From: JAJDAT01 sp964344185
GTDB lineage: Bacteria > Nitrospinota > Nitrospinia > Nitrospinales > JAJDAT01
DNA: 64,000 nt
Direction: 5' to 3'
Assembly (NCBI GenBank): GCA_964344185.1
Contig: CAYFMN010000004.1
Span: forward strand, 109,188-173,187
Below are positions 17,360-26,704 of this stretch, in pieces. Positions within the stretch are counted from its first letter, which is position 1. Each line of letters starts with the position of its first letter. The position numbers were made by a program, and so were the translations under genes. The notes beneath the pieces were generated by a model. That model was not told where the DNA came from and ran no database searches. It saw only the letters and a list, made by a program, of their open reading frames with translations.

Positions 17360-19594
17360 TTAATTATTCAAACTGTCTAAAATACCGTTGAAAGTAGCGC
17401 TTGGACGCATAGCGGCCGCAACCTTTGCTGGATCGGGGTGGTAGTAACCGCCCAAATCAATAGCTTTTCCTTTAGCGGAGTTTAGCTCTTCAAAGATTGT
17501 ATCCAGCTTTTCCTCCAGCTGCTTTGCAACGGGAGTAAAACGGTCCTTCAGTTCTTGATCGTCATTTTGAGCCGCCAACTCCTGCGCCCAGTAAAGGGTT
17601 TCGTAAACATGTGTTCCAGCATTATCCAACTGACCTAACTCGCGACCTGGAGACTTCTTGTTCTCCATCAGTTTACCCGTAGCGCGGTCCAAAGTTTCGG
17701 CCAACACTTTCGCTTTTGCGTTATTTTTAACTCTGCTTAAATGCGCAAACGACTCAGACAACGCTAAAAACTCGCCCAAAGATTCCCATCTTAAATGACC
17801 TTCTTTCATAAACTGCTGAACATGCTTTGGAGCGGAACCGCCAGCTCCCGTCTCAAAAAGACCACCGCCGTTAATTAACGGAACGATCGAAAGCATTTTA
17901 GCGCTGGTGCCAAGTTCTAGGATCGGAAATAAATCGGTGAGATAATCCCGCAAAACATTACCAGTTGCCGAAATAGTATCTTTACCTTCTTTAGCTCTTT
18001 TTAACGAATGATCCATTGCGTCTTTTGGGGCCATTATTTGAATATCCAATCCATTCCTATCATGGTCCTTTAAATAAACATCTAATTTTTTTATTAACTC
18101 AGCGTCGTGCGCCCTATCTTTATTCAACCAAAAAACAACCGGTGTATTAGATAAACGAGCTCTATTGACTGCAAGCTTAACCCAGTCTTGAATAGGTATA
18201 TCCTTTACAATACAACTGCGGAAGAGATCTCCCTTTTCAACAGCAAACTCGTGCAAAGTACCGCCTGCGCCGTCAATCAGGCGAATTGTACCGTTATCAG
18301 CCGCTTCAAAGGTCTTATCATGAGAACCATATTCTTCAGCTTTTTGCGCCATGAGGCCAACATTAGGAACGGTACCCATCGTCGTTGGGTCAAAAGCTCC
18401 ATTTTCTCTACAAAAATCAATTGCAGACTGGTAAATCCCTGCATAGCTGTTGTCAGGAATTATGGCTATCGTGTCGTGCTCTTTGCCATCTGGTCCCCAC
18501 ATTTTGCCAGAAGTCCGAATAGCCGCAGCCATGGAAGCGTCGATAATGATATCGCTTGGAACATGAAAGTTGGTGATCCCTTTATCGGAATCTACCATTG
18601 CAAGCTCAGGTCCATTCTTAATGCAAGTTTGAATGTCTGCCTCAATTTCTTTTTGCTTATCTTCCGGCAAACTTTTGATTTTTGCATAAACGTCGCCTAA
18701 TCCATTATTGGCGTTTACGCCTAATTCTTTAAAAGTGGTTTCATGTTTCGTAAAAACGTCCTCAAAGAAAACTTTAACGCCATGACCAAATATAATTGGA
18801 TCGGAAACTTTCATCATAGTGGCTTTCATATGCATGGACAACAAAACGCCTTGATCTTTTGCTTCCTGTATAGCGTCTTTGATGCATTGCCTTAAGGAAC
18901 TGACGCTCATCTTGGAAGCGTCTACAACGGCTCCCTCATCCAGAGGAACATTATCTTTTAAAACAGTTACGCTTCCATCTCCTGCGACAAATTCGATTCT
19001 ACCTTTGCCGGCATTCTGTGCAGTTATGGTTGTTGATTTCTCATTCGAGAAAAAATCTCCGTCCTTCATAGAAGCTACATTGGTCTTTGAATCTTTAGAC
19101 CAAGCGCCCATTTTATGAGGGTTACTCTTAGCATAGTTCTTAACCGAAGCCGCAGCTCGACGGTCGGAATTTCCTTGCCTCAAAACAGGATTCACCGCAC
19201 TTCCCTTACAAACATCGTATTTCGCTTTAATTTCTTTTTCTTCGTCGGTTTGAGGATCTTCTGGATAATCTGGAAGATTATAACCTTGAGCTCTCAACTC
19301 CTCAATCACGCCTTTAATTTGGGGAACAGACGCGCTAATGTTTGGAAGCTTAATGACATTCGCATTTGGGTCTAATACAATTTCACCCAATAAAGACAAA
19401 TCATCAGGTTGCTTTTGATTGTCATTTAGCCTGTCGGGAAACTGCGAAATAATTCTACCTGCAAGAGAAATATCTTTGGTGCCAACATCAACGCCTGCTA
19501 CTTTGGCAAAAGACTTAATGATAGGAAGAAAAGAACCGCTCGCCAATTCGGGAGCTTCGTCAACCTTGGTGTAAATGATATCTGGTTCTGACAT
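17360..19594 (-). CDS. icd: Monomeric NADP-dependent isocitrate dehydrogenase
   Basis: 744 residues, the length of the monomeric (Azotobacter/Corynebacterium) IDH class and unrelated in size to the dimeric enzyme. Family blocks include SMHMKATMMKVSDPIIFGH, GNVLRDYLTDLFPILELGTSAKM, ETGAGGSAPKHVQQF and the closing YYHPDPAKVAAAMRPS. It oxidises isocitrate to 2-oxoglutarate with NADP. A likely two-gene unit with mdh. The upstream 263 bases to waaA are divergent and hold both promoters, which I cannot place with confidence. Confidence 0.96.
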   Translation of the reverse strand: MSEPDIIYTKVDEAPELASGSFLPIIKSFAKVAGVDVGTKDISLAGRIISQFPDRLNDNQKQPDDLSLLGEIVLDPNANVIKLPNISASVPQIKGVIEELRAQGYNLPDYPEDPQTDEEKEIKAKYDVCKGSAVNPVLRQGNSDRRAAASVKNYAKSNPHKMGAWSKDSKTNVASMKDGDFFSNEKSTTITAQNAGKGRIEFVAGDGSVTVLKDNVPLDEGAVVDASKMSVSSLRQCIKDAIQEAKDQGVLLSMHMKATMMKVSDPIIFGHGVKVFFEDVFTKHETTFKELGVNANNGLGDVYAKIKSLPEDKQKEIEADIQTCIKNGPELAMVDSDKGITNFHVPSDIIIDASMAAAIRTSGKMWGPDGKEHDTIAIIPDNSYAGIYQSAIDFCRENGAFDPTTMGTVPNVGLMAQKAEEYGSHDKTFEAADNGTIRLIDGAGGTLHEFAVEKGDLFRSCIVKDIPIQDWVKLAVNRARLSNTPVVFWLNKDRAHDAELIKKLDVYLKDHDRNGLDIQIMAPKDAMDHSLKRAKEGKDTISATGNVLRDYLTDLFPILELGTSAKMLSIVPLINGGGLFETGAGGSAPKHVQQFMKEGHLRWESLGEFLALSESFAHLSRVKNNAKAKVLAETLDRATGKLMENKKSPGRELGQLDNAGTHVYETLYWAQELAAQNDDQELKDRFTPVAKQLEEKLDTIFEELNSAKGKAIDLGGYYHPDPAKVAAAMRPSATFNGILDSLNN

Positions 19595-19857
19595 TTTTTT
19601 ACCTTTTTTGATAGCGCTTATTTATAGCTGGTTTAAAAATTTGTAGTTATTATGGGTTGCTCCGATATGAAAATCGGTCAAATTATTGTAGTAATATTCA
19701 GGAATGAAATCGCAAAGTTAAAATATCCAGACGTCTTTGTCAAGAGTTAATCATTTGCTTTAGAACGTTTATTAAATTAAATAAATAACTGTTTATTCGG
19801 CAATTCCTATACATATATTCGCTTTTTCCAAACAGAAAAAAAACAACTAAACTTTTC

Positions 19858-21141
19858 ATGTATTTAATCATTTACAAAATCCTTTCATTTGTAATTTTCC
19901 CTTTGTTTTTTCCCTTGTTTTTAATTTCTACATTTGCCTTTGGGAAAAAGAAAAAGGGGTTTTACCACCACTTAGGTTGGGCGCCGTTTCCAAATGACAA
20001 AGGGCTGTCGTTTTCTAAAACTATCTGGGTTTTTGCTTTGTCGGTTGGGGAATTAGGTTCAATAGTTCCTCTTTTAAAAACTTTGCGCGAGCGACAACCG
20101 AATATTCGAATTGTTGTTTCGGTAACCACAGAAGCAGGGTTTGAAGCGGCTAAAAACTCTTTAAACTTTGTAGAAAATATTTTCTTTCATCCCCTGGATT
20201 TTTGGCCGGTTTGGGAAAGAGCCCTTCGACGAGTCCGACCTGACGCTTTCATCTTGACCGAAACTGGGTTCTGGCCTGGACAATTATTATTGATGAAGGA
20301 CCTAAAAATACCTTTATTTTTAGTTCAAGGAAGGATTTCAGAAAAATCAGCAAATACTTATAAAAATTTTTCCTCTCTATCAAAAGAAATATTCAATTGC
20401 TTTAAAACTCTCTGTGTTCAAAGCAAAGATGGAGAGTCCAAATTAAAAATGTTAGGAGTGTCGGAAGAAAAAATCAGGGTATTAGGCAATTCAAAGTTCG
20501 ATGGTTTAGAAGCCGTTTCAGACGAACGCCGGAAAGAATTGCTTTCCCAGTTAAAAATAAATTCATCAGCTCCCGTTTGGGTGGCTGGCAGCACTCACGA
20601 AGGAGAGGAAGCCGCTATTTTAGAAGTTTTCTCCGAACTCAGACAAAAATTTCCCGACTTGACTCTGATTTTGGCGCCGAGACGTCTAGAACGACTAAAA
20701 GAAGTAACTTCTGAAATCGAATCAAGAAACTTAAAATATATCCAAAGGTCTTTAATGCTCAATCAAGATAGCGAACCTATTATCGTATTAGACACCATGG
20801 GAGAGTTAGCTGATATATATTCGATTGCTACGGTGGCGTTTGTAGGAAAAAGTTTGTTTGAACCCGGCGGAGGTCATAGTCTGGCCGAACCCGCAGCTCA
20901 AGGAGTCCCTACCTGTCACGGTCCTTTTGTAGAATATCAACGAGACATGGCTGAATCTTTTGGGAACATTGGCGCCGCCATTAAAATACAAGACGCCAAA
21001 GATCTAAAAAAAACAATCGAAGGATTATTACAAGATCTTAATAGAAGAAGGGACCTAGGAGAAAAAGTTAAAAAGTTAGTTGAAGAATCGCGGGGAGCAA
21101 CTCAAAAAATGGCAGATTTAATTTTAGAAGAGCTTAATTGA
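19858..21141 (+). CDS. waaA: 3-deoxy-D-manno-octulosonic acid (Kdo) transferase
   Basis: 427 residues, GT30 family. An N-terminal membrane anchor (about 5-28) precedes the catalytic segment with ALSVGELGSIVPLL, whose Glu (~65) matches the conserved catalytic Glu of WaaA. TETGFWPG, LGNSKFDG, GSTHEGEE and FEPGGGHSLAEPAAQGVP are family motifs. It adds Kdo from CMP-Kdo to lipid A precursors at the inner membrane and so shows an LPS-type outer membrane. Convergent with the next gene (17 bases). Confidence 0.95.
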   Translation: MYLIIYKILSFVIFPLFFPLFLISTFAFGKKKKGFYHHLGWAPFPNDKGLSFSKTIWVFALSVGELGSIVPLLKTLRERQPNIRIVVSVTTEAGFEAAKNSLNFVENIFFHPLDFWPVWERALRRVRPDAFILTETGFWPGQLLLMKDLKIPLFLVQGRISEKSANTYKNFSSLSKEIFNCFKTLCVQSKDGESKLKMLGVSEEKIRVLGNSKFDGLEAVSDERRKELLSQLKINSSAPVWVAGSTHEGEEAAILEVFSELRQKFPDLTLILAPRRLERLKEVTSEIESRNLKYIQRSLMLNQDSEPIIVLDTMGELADIYSIATVAFVGKSLFEPGGGHSLAEPAAQGVPTCHGPFVEYQRDMAESFGNIGAAIKIQDAKDLKKTIEGLLQDLNRRRDLGEKVKKLVEESRGATQKMADLILEELN

Positions 21142-21158
21142 GCTGAAGGAAGCTACGT

Positions 21159-21623
21159 TTATAATCTAAGTTCCTTAATAGCATGATCGATGATATCTAA
21201 AGCTTCGGCAACGGAGCTTTTTTCGCTTTCAATTAAAGGAACAAGAGCGTCAATTGGGAGAGAACCCACTCTTTTAGACGAGGAAGCTTCAAGCTCTCCT
21301 TGCATTTCCATCAAAAACTCGTAAGTCTTCTCAATTCGATCTAACTCTTCAAGCGTTAAAGGGAATTCACCGCCATAACGCTCCCAGATTTGAGTTCTAA
21401 AATGGGCGTCCTCCCTAAACTCGGCAGTTCCTTGGGCAATCCCGTCGCAAAGCCTCAAGTTATATTCCCATTCTTCTCTCAAATCGGAAAGAGTTTCGAT
21501 ATCACGCTCTTTTTGATCTCCATGTAATTTTTCGCTTTGTCCCCGTTTCAAAACCAAATGAAGGGCATATAAAGCGGCCATTACACTAAAAAGACCTACT
21601 AAGGAATTATCTGCAAAAAACAT
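21159..21623 (-). CDS. Hypothetical membrane-anchored protein
   Basis: 154 residues. One membrane segment at the N-terminus (about 6-24) followed by a charged helical domain (KRGQSEKLHGDQKERD..., WERYGGEF, ELDRIEKTYEFL). No family recognised. It lies 44 bases downstream of the symporter gene on the same strand and is probably co-transcribed with it, but no functional link is evident. Confidence 0.6.
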   Translation of the reverse strand: MFFADNSLVGLFSVMAALYALHLVLKRGQSEKLHGDQKERDIETLSDLREEWEYNLRLCDGIAQGTAEFREDAHFRTQIWERYGGEFPLTLEELDRIEKTYEFLMEMQGELEASSSKRVGSLPIDALVPLIESEKSSVAEALDIIDHAIKELRL

Positions 21624-21667
21624 TGGTAATCCTGGAAATTAGTTTGTGCCTAATTTTAACACAAAGT

Positions 21668-23098
21668 TTATTCAGGAGTCGAGCCTTGAGTCATTCGGCT
21701 TACCAAAAAGATTGACGCGCAGGAAATGAAAAAAGCCGGGGGTAATTCGTAAAGAATTTCAGAAAGGCCAGAAACTTTCCAGACCAAGGTAGTTATAAAA
21801 CCAGTCAACATACCCGCTAAAACGCCTTGTCGCGTTGTTTGATTCCAATATAAAACGAACAAAATAGCCGGACCAAAGCTTGCTCCCAAACCCGACCAGG
21901 CAAACAAAACAAACCAAAAAATTACGCGGACGTCGGTTAGAGCAAAACTCATCGCCGATAATCCTAATAAGGCGATAACCGCTCTGCTAAGAACCAGCAT
22001 TTGTTTCTCCGACACATTTTTGGAAAAAACTTTTTCGTAAATATCCCGAACAACCGTCGAAGCCGCCACTAACAATTGAGAGTCCGCAGTAGACATAATA
22101 GCCGCTAATATAGCCGCTAAAACCACGCCAGATAGTACTGGGGGCAATAACGTTATCGCGGCTTTTGGGAATAATTGCTCGGGATCGTCTAACTCTGGCA
22201 TCATTGCTTTTCCACAAATTCCCAACAAAATACCCGAAGAATAAACCAGAAATCCCCAGCCAAGAGAAATCTTCCAGCCATCGCTGATTGTCTTTGAATC
22301 TCGCGCCGCCATAAACCTTGTTAATACGTGGGGTTGACCAGGGTATCCTAATCCTATTCCCAACAATCCAATAATACCTCCCCACATTGCGGAACCGCTC
22401 TTGCCGCCGTCCCAGCTTAAAAAGCCCGGAGAGACAGTCGCAGTTTTTTGGTAAATCTCGGCAAAACCTCCCACTTCTCCGAAAGCAATTAAAGATAAAA
22501 CAACCAATCCTCCTACCATAATCAAACCTTGTATAAGATCGGTCCATGCAACGGCTAAAAAACCTCCAAGCAAGGTATAGGAAACTACTATCAAAGCGCT
22601 CATGGGAACGCTTATGGAATGTTCAATGCCAAAAATTGCGTCAAAAGCCTTACCAGCGGCGGTAAACTGAGCGGCGACATATGCCACCATGCAAGAAAAA
22701 ATAATGAAAGCAGAAAGAATTCGAATTAATCGCCTGGGATCTTCAAAGTTAGACTCTAAAAAATCCGGAACAGTGAGACTACCAGCTTCCAAAGCCCGCT
22801 TACGCAAGCGGTCGCCTACAAAAAGCCAATTTAATGCATAACCGAGCAAACAACCTGGCAAAAACCACCAAGCCGAAAAACCTTGCTTATAGGCCATACC
22901 AACCGTTCCCATCACGGCCCAGGCACTTTCTGAACTTGACGTTGCCGAAATTGCTGTTAACCAGGGCCCTAAAGAACGATTTGCCAGAAAAAAATCAGAC
23001 GCCGTGTGCGCCTTCTTCGAGGACCAAAAACCAACGACAAGCATACCCGCCATATAGAAAACAAAAATAATCGCAATAATACCGGTCGGTTCGATCAT
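21668..23098 (-). CDS. Sodium:solute symporter family protein, proline permease-like
   Basis: 476 residues from ATG 23098 (the frame opens at TTG 23116). About thirteen membrane segments. Family marks include SDFFLANRSLGPWLTAISATSSSESAW in the first helices, the AWTDLIQGLIM segment, GLGYPGQPHVLTRFMAARD and MSTADSQLLVAASTV, typical of PutP-type SSS members. It would import an organic solute with Na+; proline is the best guess from the PutP likeness but not proven. Confidence 0.88.
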   Translation of the reverse strand: MIEPTGIIAIIFVFYMAGMLVVGFWSSKKAHTASDFFLANRSLGPWLTAISATSSSESAWAVMGTVGMAYKQGFSAWWFLPGCLLGYALNWLFVGDRLRKRALEAGSLTVPDFLESNFEDPRRLIRILSAFIIFSCMVAYVAAQFTAAGKAFDAIFGIEHSISVPMSALIVVSYTLLGGFLAVAWTDLIQGLIMVGGLVVLSLIAFGEVGGFAEIYQKTATVSPGFLSWDGGKSGSAMWGGIIGLLGIGLGYPGQPHVLTRFMAARDSKTISDGWKISLGWGFLVYSSGILLGICGKAMMPELDDPEQLFPKAAITLLPPVLSGVVLAAILAAIMSTADSQLLVAASTVVRDIYEKVFSKNVSEKQMLVLSRAVIALLGLSAMSFALTDVRVIFWFVLFAWSGLGASFGPAILFVLYWNQTTRQGVLAGMLTGFITTLVWKVSGLSEILYELPPAFFISCASIFLVSRMTQGSTPE

Positions 23099-23154
23099 GA
23101 AAAGGATTATAATCAACCTGAATAAAGTTAGGAAGCAAGAAGGGTAAGAATTTT

Positions 23155-23514
23155 ATGTTCTTTAGGGAAAACAAGCTACCGGTAAACCGTCAAATGAACA
23201 AACTGATCGTTTTTATTCTTATCTTTGTTTTGGTATCAATAGCCGCTTTGGCAGGAATGAAATATATTCTTTGGGCGATGTTCCGTTGGGGTGGAATAGC
23301 CGCTATATTAACGACGCTAGTTTTTTCAATGATATATATTGGGCTTTTTTTAGTTCTCACTGGCAAATGGAAACACTATGAGAATTATATTTCTATTGGC
23401 TCTTTAAAATGGATATGGATTATAGGAGTAGCGGAATTAGGACTATTGGGAATTCTTTATCATCAAATTCCTCAATATTTTCCTTCATTCTTTGCGGATT
23501 TTTTCTTTTCATAA
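23155..23514 (+). CDS. Small membrane protein, hypothetical
   Basis: 119 residues (or ~106 from the internal MNKLIVF start at 23194). Three hydrophobic segments at about residues 17-38, 45-65 and 80-98. No family recognised. Divergent from the symporter gene, 56 bases away. Confidence 0.5.
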   Translation: MFFRENKLPVNRQMNKLIVFILIFVLVSIAALAGMKYILWAMFRWGGIAAILTTLVFSMIYIGLFLVLTGKWKHYENYISIGSLKWIWIIGVAELGLLGILYHQIPQYFPSFFADFFFS

Positions 23515-23626
23515 ACCAACAATCTATTTTTGACTCACAGGCATCAATTTTTTAATATTTTTAAAATGGTAAATCACATTGAAATAAAACAGGAATGACA
23601 CCAGATAATGGGATGGAGAATTGCAA

Positions 23627-23872
23627 GTGAGTCAATCAAAGTCAGAAGATAATTGGGCGCAGGAGGCGTTCAAAGAATGTACCCGCGAAGTATTTCCATT
23701 GACACCAGAAGAAGCCAGAGAAATTAAGAAATTGAAACGTAGAGGTTATAAAGAATTTGCGAGCGCCTATTATGATTATCTTCAACTGGGAAAAAAAGAA
23801 GGCCGTCCACTGGAATACACTTTGAAAGAATTTTGCAAAAAAAAAGGTATCGAATACCCTTTAGATAAATAG
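23627..23872 (+). CDS. Small hypothetical protein
   Basis: About 81 residues from GTG 23627, chosen because a GGAG lies eight bases upstream; the frame opens at TTG 23621. Charged, helical, with ARE/IKKLKRRGYKEFASAYYDYLQLGKKEG in two short stretches and no Cys pairs or membrane segment. Not recognised. It converges on the ParE-type toxin gene. Confidence 0.5.
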   Translation: MSQSKSEDNWAQEAFKECTREVFPLTPEEAREIKKLKRRGYKEFASAYYDYLQLGKKEGRPLEYTLKEFCKKKGIEYPLDK

Positions 23873-23888
23873 ATTTTTTTGATCCCTC

Positions 23889-24206
23889 TTAAGAAAGTTT
23901 TCTTTTTTTTAATTTTTTGATTTCGATATTTTGATACAAACTTAGAATGGCAAGAACTACAATCCTTTTGAGCTTTTCTTGTATCGTATAAACGATCCGG
24001 TTACCTTTGTAAGTTCTAACCCGAATATTTGGAAGAACGTCGTTGCGTACTGGGTAAAGATGTGGATTTTCTTTTAAATCTCTTATTCTTTCCTGAAGTT
24101 CTTTAGCGTATTTTTGGCCATGAACTTGTCCCCATTTTTTTTTGGAATAAGCAATTTCATGACGAAGTTCTTTTTTTGCCTCGTCAATAATGACCAGTTC
24201 GTACAT
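23889..24206 (-). CDS. RelE/ParE-type toxin
   Basis: 105 residues. The pattern YELVIIDEAKKELRHEI at the start, ERIRDLKENPHLYPVRND in the middle and RIVYTIQEKLKRIVVLAIL at the end is the RelE/ParE fold. Whether it cleaves ribosome-bound mRNA or targets gyrase is not decided by sequence. It starts two bases after the antitoxin stop, the usual antitoxin-first order. Confidence 0.82.
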   Translation of the reverse strand: MYELVIIDEAKKELRHEIAYSKKKWGQVHGQKYAKELQERIRDLKENPHLYPVRNDVLPNIRVRTYKGNRIVYTIQEKLKRIVVLAILSLYQNIEIKKLKKRKLS

Positions 24207-24208
24207 AC

Positions 24209-24478
24209 CTATCCAAATACGTCTTTATTAATTTCTACGCAAGCTTCGTCAAAATTTTGGGTAATTGCGCTTCCTTTTTCTAAAGCCTCCAAGCGAGGGG
24301 CTACTGTTTTGCGAATATGCTCGACTTCTTCGGGATTGATCTCATCGTCTTCTGATACATGAAAAAACTTGCGTAAAGCGGCTCTGACCACTTCACTCGC
24401 GCTTCCATAAACGCCGCTACTCACGCGGTCTTTAACCATTCTTTCCAATTCTCTCGGTAATGAAACATGCATAAACAT
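24209..24478 (-). CDS. ParD-like (CopG/ribbon-helix-helix) antitoxin
   Basis: 89 residues. HVSLPRELERMVKDRVSSG followed by YGSASEVVRAALRKF is the ribbon-helix-helix DNA-binding signature of ParD antitoxins; the acidic C-terminal half would wrap the toxin. It probably autoregulates the pair. Located just outside the tRNA-Leu island, so it may be chromosomal or an earlier acquisition. Confidence 0.82.
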   Translation of the reverse strand: MFMHVSLPRELERMVKDRVSSGVYGSASEVVRAALRKFFHVSEDDEINPEEVEHIRKTVAPRLEALEKGSAITQNFDEACVEINKDVFG

Positions 24479-24683
24479 TCCCTTTAGCAGAAAATAATTG
24501 ATTTTTTATTTTACCAATGAATGATAAAAAATATCAATTTTTATCATTTTTCCGATCCTCCTAGCTATTCATTCAAGAATTCGCCTAAAAATCCGCTAAG
24601 TATTTTAAATTCAAACGCTAAATGAACTTAGAAATTTGGTTTGCCTTGCGTTTTAAAATACGACAAACCTTCCGCAAATTTTT

Positions 24684-26018
24684 ATGGATAAGCTAATGAA
24701 ACAGGTTTTGGACAAAACGTTTCCAATATTAATTTTCGGATTGACCCTGTTTATTACCGGGTGCGGCACACTTTCTCAACATCAAAAAAAAGAAGCGGAA
24801 AACAAAACTCAAACTTCTATTAAAAAAAATAAAGGGCCGATTGAAACTGCAAAAAAGTTGCCCTCTACCGCCAAAATAGAAGACTCCGAAAAAAGAGGAA
24901 TATCTCTCCAGTTCAGTAACGAATCTTTGGAAAAAGTTTTGCCAATTATCGCGGATAATATTTATTTAAATGAAGACGTAGATCCTAATACACTTGCATC
25001 CCTTAATGTAACTGATGCGAGCGTTGAGGATACGCTAAAGGCTTTATTAAAACCCATTGGGTTATCATTCAAAAAAACCAACGATGGCTTTATGATCGGC
25101 AAACAACCAATTAGTATTGGAAAAAACAAAAAAGGTTACGTTTATAAAATCGACGACATATTCCTGGTTTTATCGGAAAGCGATATTGTCGATGGTTGTG
25201 AAGTGACAGAGGGAGGGTTAGATTGCGGCGATGAAACAAAAAAAAGGTATTCCCAAAAAATCAAGAGTGTCGAGGAGATGATTTTTCAAGCGGTACGAGA
25301 ACAAAAACATTTGTATCAAGAATCCCTCAAAATCCGCGAAGAGCTTGAATCGCGCTTAACTGAAAAAGAAAAACAATTGGAGGAAAGCGCACTCAAACTG
25401 GATCAATTGTCTGTTTTGCATTCCAAGGCTGAAAAAGGGTCGGAACTAAACCAAGAATTGGCGTTGAAACTCCAAACCCAGGAAAAGAGGATCGAGGAAA
25501 GTAACGGCATGATAGAAGCTCTCACCAATCAATTAAAAGAGGTCGAAAAACTAAGACAGGAAAACCAAAAGCTGGCGCTAAAACTTAAGACTCAAGATAA
25601 TCTACTCCAGGAAAAAGATCATCAAGTAAAAGGTTTGAAAGGCCGCCTGCATTGGGCCAATAAACTATCAAAGTCTTATAAAACCCTGGTAGAAGAATTA
25701 CAGAAACCAAAAACCAACGATCCCGAATATTTAAACAAGATTGAAAGTTTGAACAAAAGAATCAAAATAAACCAAAAACAATCTAAGCTTTATAAGAAAT
25801 CAGTCTTGAAAATGCCGCCTACCGAAAATGAAACCTTATATGTCGTAAAAACCCGTATGGCCAATGTTCGCGAGCAGGCTGGTTTAAGCACTATTATTAT
25901 GGTTTTAAAAAAAGGCGAACCTGTAAGAATCATAGGAAGGAAGGGAAAATGGACCCGCATCAAGGCTCATAATAAATTTGGTTGGATATTCTCTAATCTC
26001 CTAACCAAGAAAAAATAA
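24684..26018 (+). CDS. Lipoprotein with STN-like, coiled-coil and SH3 domains
   Basis: 444 residues. Lipoprotein signal with FITGC lipobox (Cys 27). Residues ~70-140 (ISLQFSNESLEKVLPIIADN..., VEDTLKALLKPIGLSF) look like the secretin/TonB short N-terminal (STN) domain. Residues ~195-355 form a long coiled coil with several KLKTQ/KEKQLEE repeats. The last 60 residues (LYVVKTRMANVREQAG, VRIIGRKGKWTRIKA, GWIFSNLL) are a bacterial SH3 domain. This layout suggests an envelope scaffold that could reach from the outer membrane to peptidoglycan. No pilus or secretion genes adjoin it. Confidence 0.72.
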   Translation: MDKLMKQVLDKTFPILIFGLTLFITGCGTLSQHQKKEAENKTQTSIKKNKGPIETAKKLPSTAKIEDSEKRGISLQFSNESLEKVLPIIADNIYLNEDVDPNTLASLNVTDASVEDTLKALLKPIGLSFKKTNDGFMIGKQPISIGKNKKGYVYKIDDIFLVLSESDIVDGCEVTEGGLDCGDETKKRYSQKIKSVEEMIFQAVREQKHLYQESLKIREELESRLTEKEKQLEESALKLDQLSVLHSKAEKGSELNQELALKLQTQEKRIEESNGMIEALTNQLKEVEKLRQENQKLALKLKTQDNLLQEKDHQVKGLKGRLHWANKLSKSYKTLVEELQKPKTNDPEYLNKIESLNKRIKINQKQSKLYKKSVLKMPPTENETLYVVKTRMANVREQAGLSTIIMVLKKGEPVRIIGRKGKWTRIKAHNKFGWIFSNLLTKKK

Positions 26019-26050
26019 TGACCTTTCCATAAAAGAAGCCCATAAAATAA

Positions 26051-26082
26051 AAAAGGTTGTGAGACTTCTCCCACAACCTTTT
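26051..26082 (-). terminator. Rho-independent terminator at the far edge of the tRNA-Leu island
   Basis: AAAAGGTTGTG pairs with CACAACCTTTT; the T-rich tail is on the minus strand. It closely resembles the terminator at 28550-28581 and is likewise followed by GAATGC. After that the tRNA similarity breaks down (GGATAGACGGAG in place of CGAAGGTCGGAG). It may also end the lipoprotein transcript on the plus strand. Confidence 0.7.
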
Positions 26083-26212
26083 ATAGTTTGAATGCGGATA
26101 GACGGAGAAGAGACAAAACAAATTTTCAAGACTTTAGAGGATTGGAACACCATTCTTAAGAATTCTTCCATTGATCTGACGTTTGATCCTTAACGAATAA
26201 TGCACAATAAAA

Positions 26213-26246
26213 AAAGCCCTCGGAGGTTTTTCCTCCGGGGGCTTTT
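26213..26246 (+). terminator. Strong GC-rich hairpin terminator
   Basis: AAGCCCTCGGAGG and CCTCCGGGGGCTT flank a 5-base T loop, followed by TTTCTTTTTCT on the plus strand and preceded by A-runs, so it can work in both directions. It insulates the mobilisation module from upstream reading. The 314-base stretch 26019-26332 holds only this, the previous hairpin and a GGAGG at 26311-26315. Confidence 0.75.
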
Positions 26247-26332
26247 TCTTTTTCTGAACCTTCCAAAATTTAACCTTTTTAAAGCCTCTGTTTCCCGGAA
26301 TCCAAGGAACGGAGGTTTATTATATTTACGAA

Positions 26333-26704
26333 ATGAAAGATATGAGCCAACAATCGAAAAAACGGATACCGCCCTTTTCTCTTCGGTTAAGCGAAGAGGA
26401 ACGCGCGCGTTTAGAGCGTGACGCCGGAGATACGCCTTTGGGGGCTTATATTAAATCCCGCTTGTTTGCGTCCGTTTCTAAAAAGAAAACCCGCGAAGAG
26501 CTGGCAAAGATTCTCAGCGAACTGGGCCGCATGAACATAGCGGAAAACCTGAACCACCTTGCCAGGGCCGTTAAAACAAGTTCCCTGATTGTTTCTCCTG
26601 AAACGGAAAAAGCCATTGCTGGTTGTTGCCTGGATATTAAATGGATTCGCTATGTCCTGATTAAAGCCCTCGGCCTTGTGCCGAAGAACGACTATGATTC
26701 TTAA
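26333..26704 (+). CDS. mobC: MobC-like mobilisation (relaxosome) protein
   Basis: 123 residues (or 120 from ATG 26342). FSLRLSEEERARLERDAG, LGAYIKSRLF and GRMNIAENLNHLARAVKT are typical of plasmid/ICE MobC accessory proteins, which bind oriT and aid the relaxase. The end overlaps the following relaxase start by 11 bases, the usual mobC-mobA arrangement. It is richer in G+C than the chromosomal genes on either side. A GGAGG lies 17 bases before the ATG, farther than ideal. Confidence 0.75.
   Translation: MKDMSQQSKKRIPPFSLRLSEEERARLERDAGDTPLGAYIKSRLFASVSKKKTREELAKILSELGRMNIAENLNHLARAVKTSSLIVSPETEKAIAGCCLDIKWIRYVLIKALGLVPKNDYDS

Noticed and set aside
18188..18700. 170-codon open frame opposite icd
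   Set aside because: Antisense to a strongly conserved enzyme; no ribosome binding site or family likeness.
21987..22547. 186-codon open frame within the symporter gene, same strand
   Set aside because: An out-of-frame shadow of a conserved membrane transporter, with a product rich in Arg, Cys and Gly and no recognisable domain.
26200..26421. Short open frame with a basic, Phe/Arg-rich product
   Set aside because: It spans the strong terminator hairpin and overlaps mobC in another frame; it lacks any domain-like pattern.
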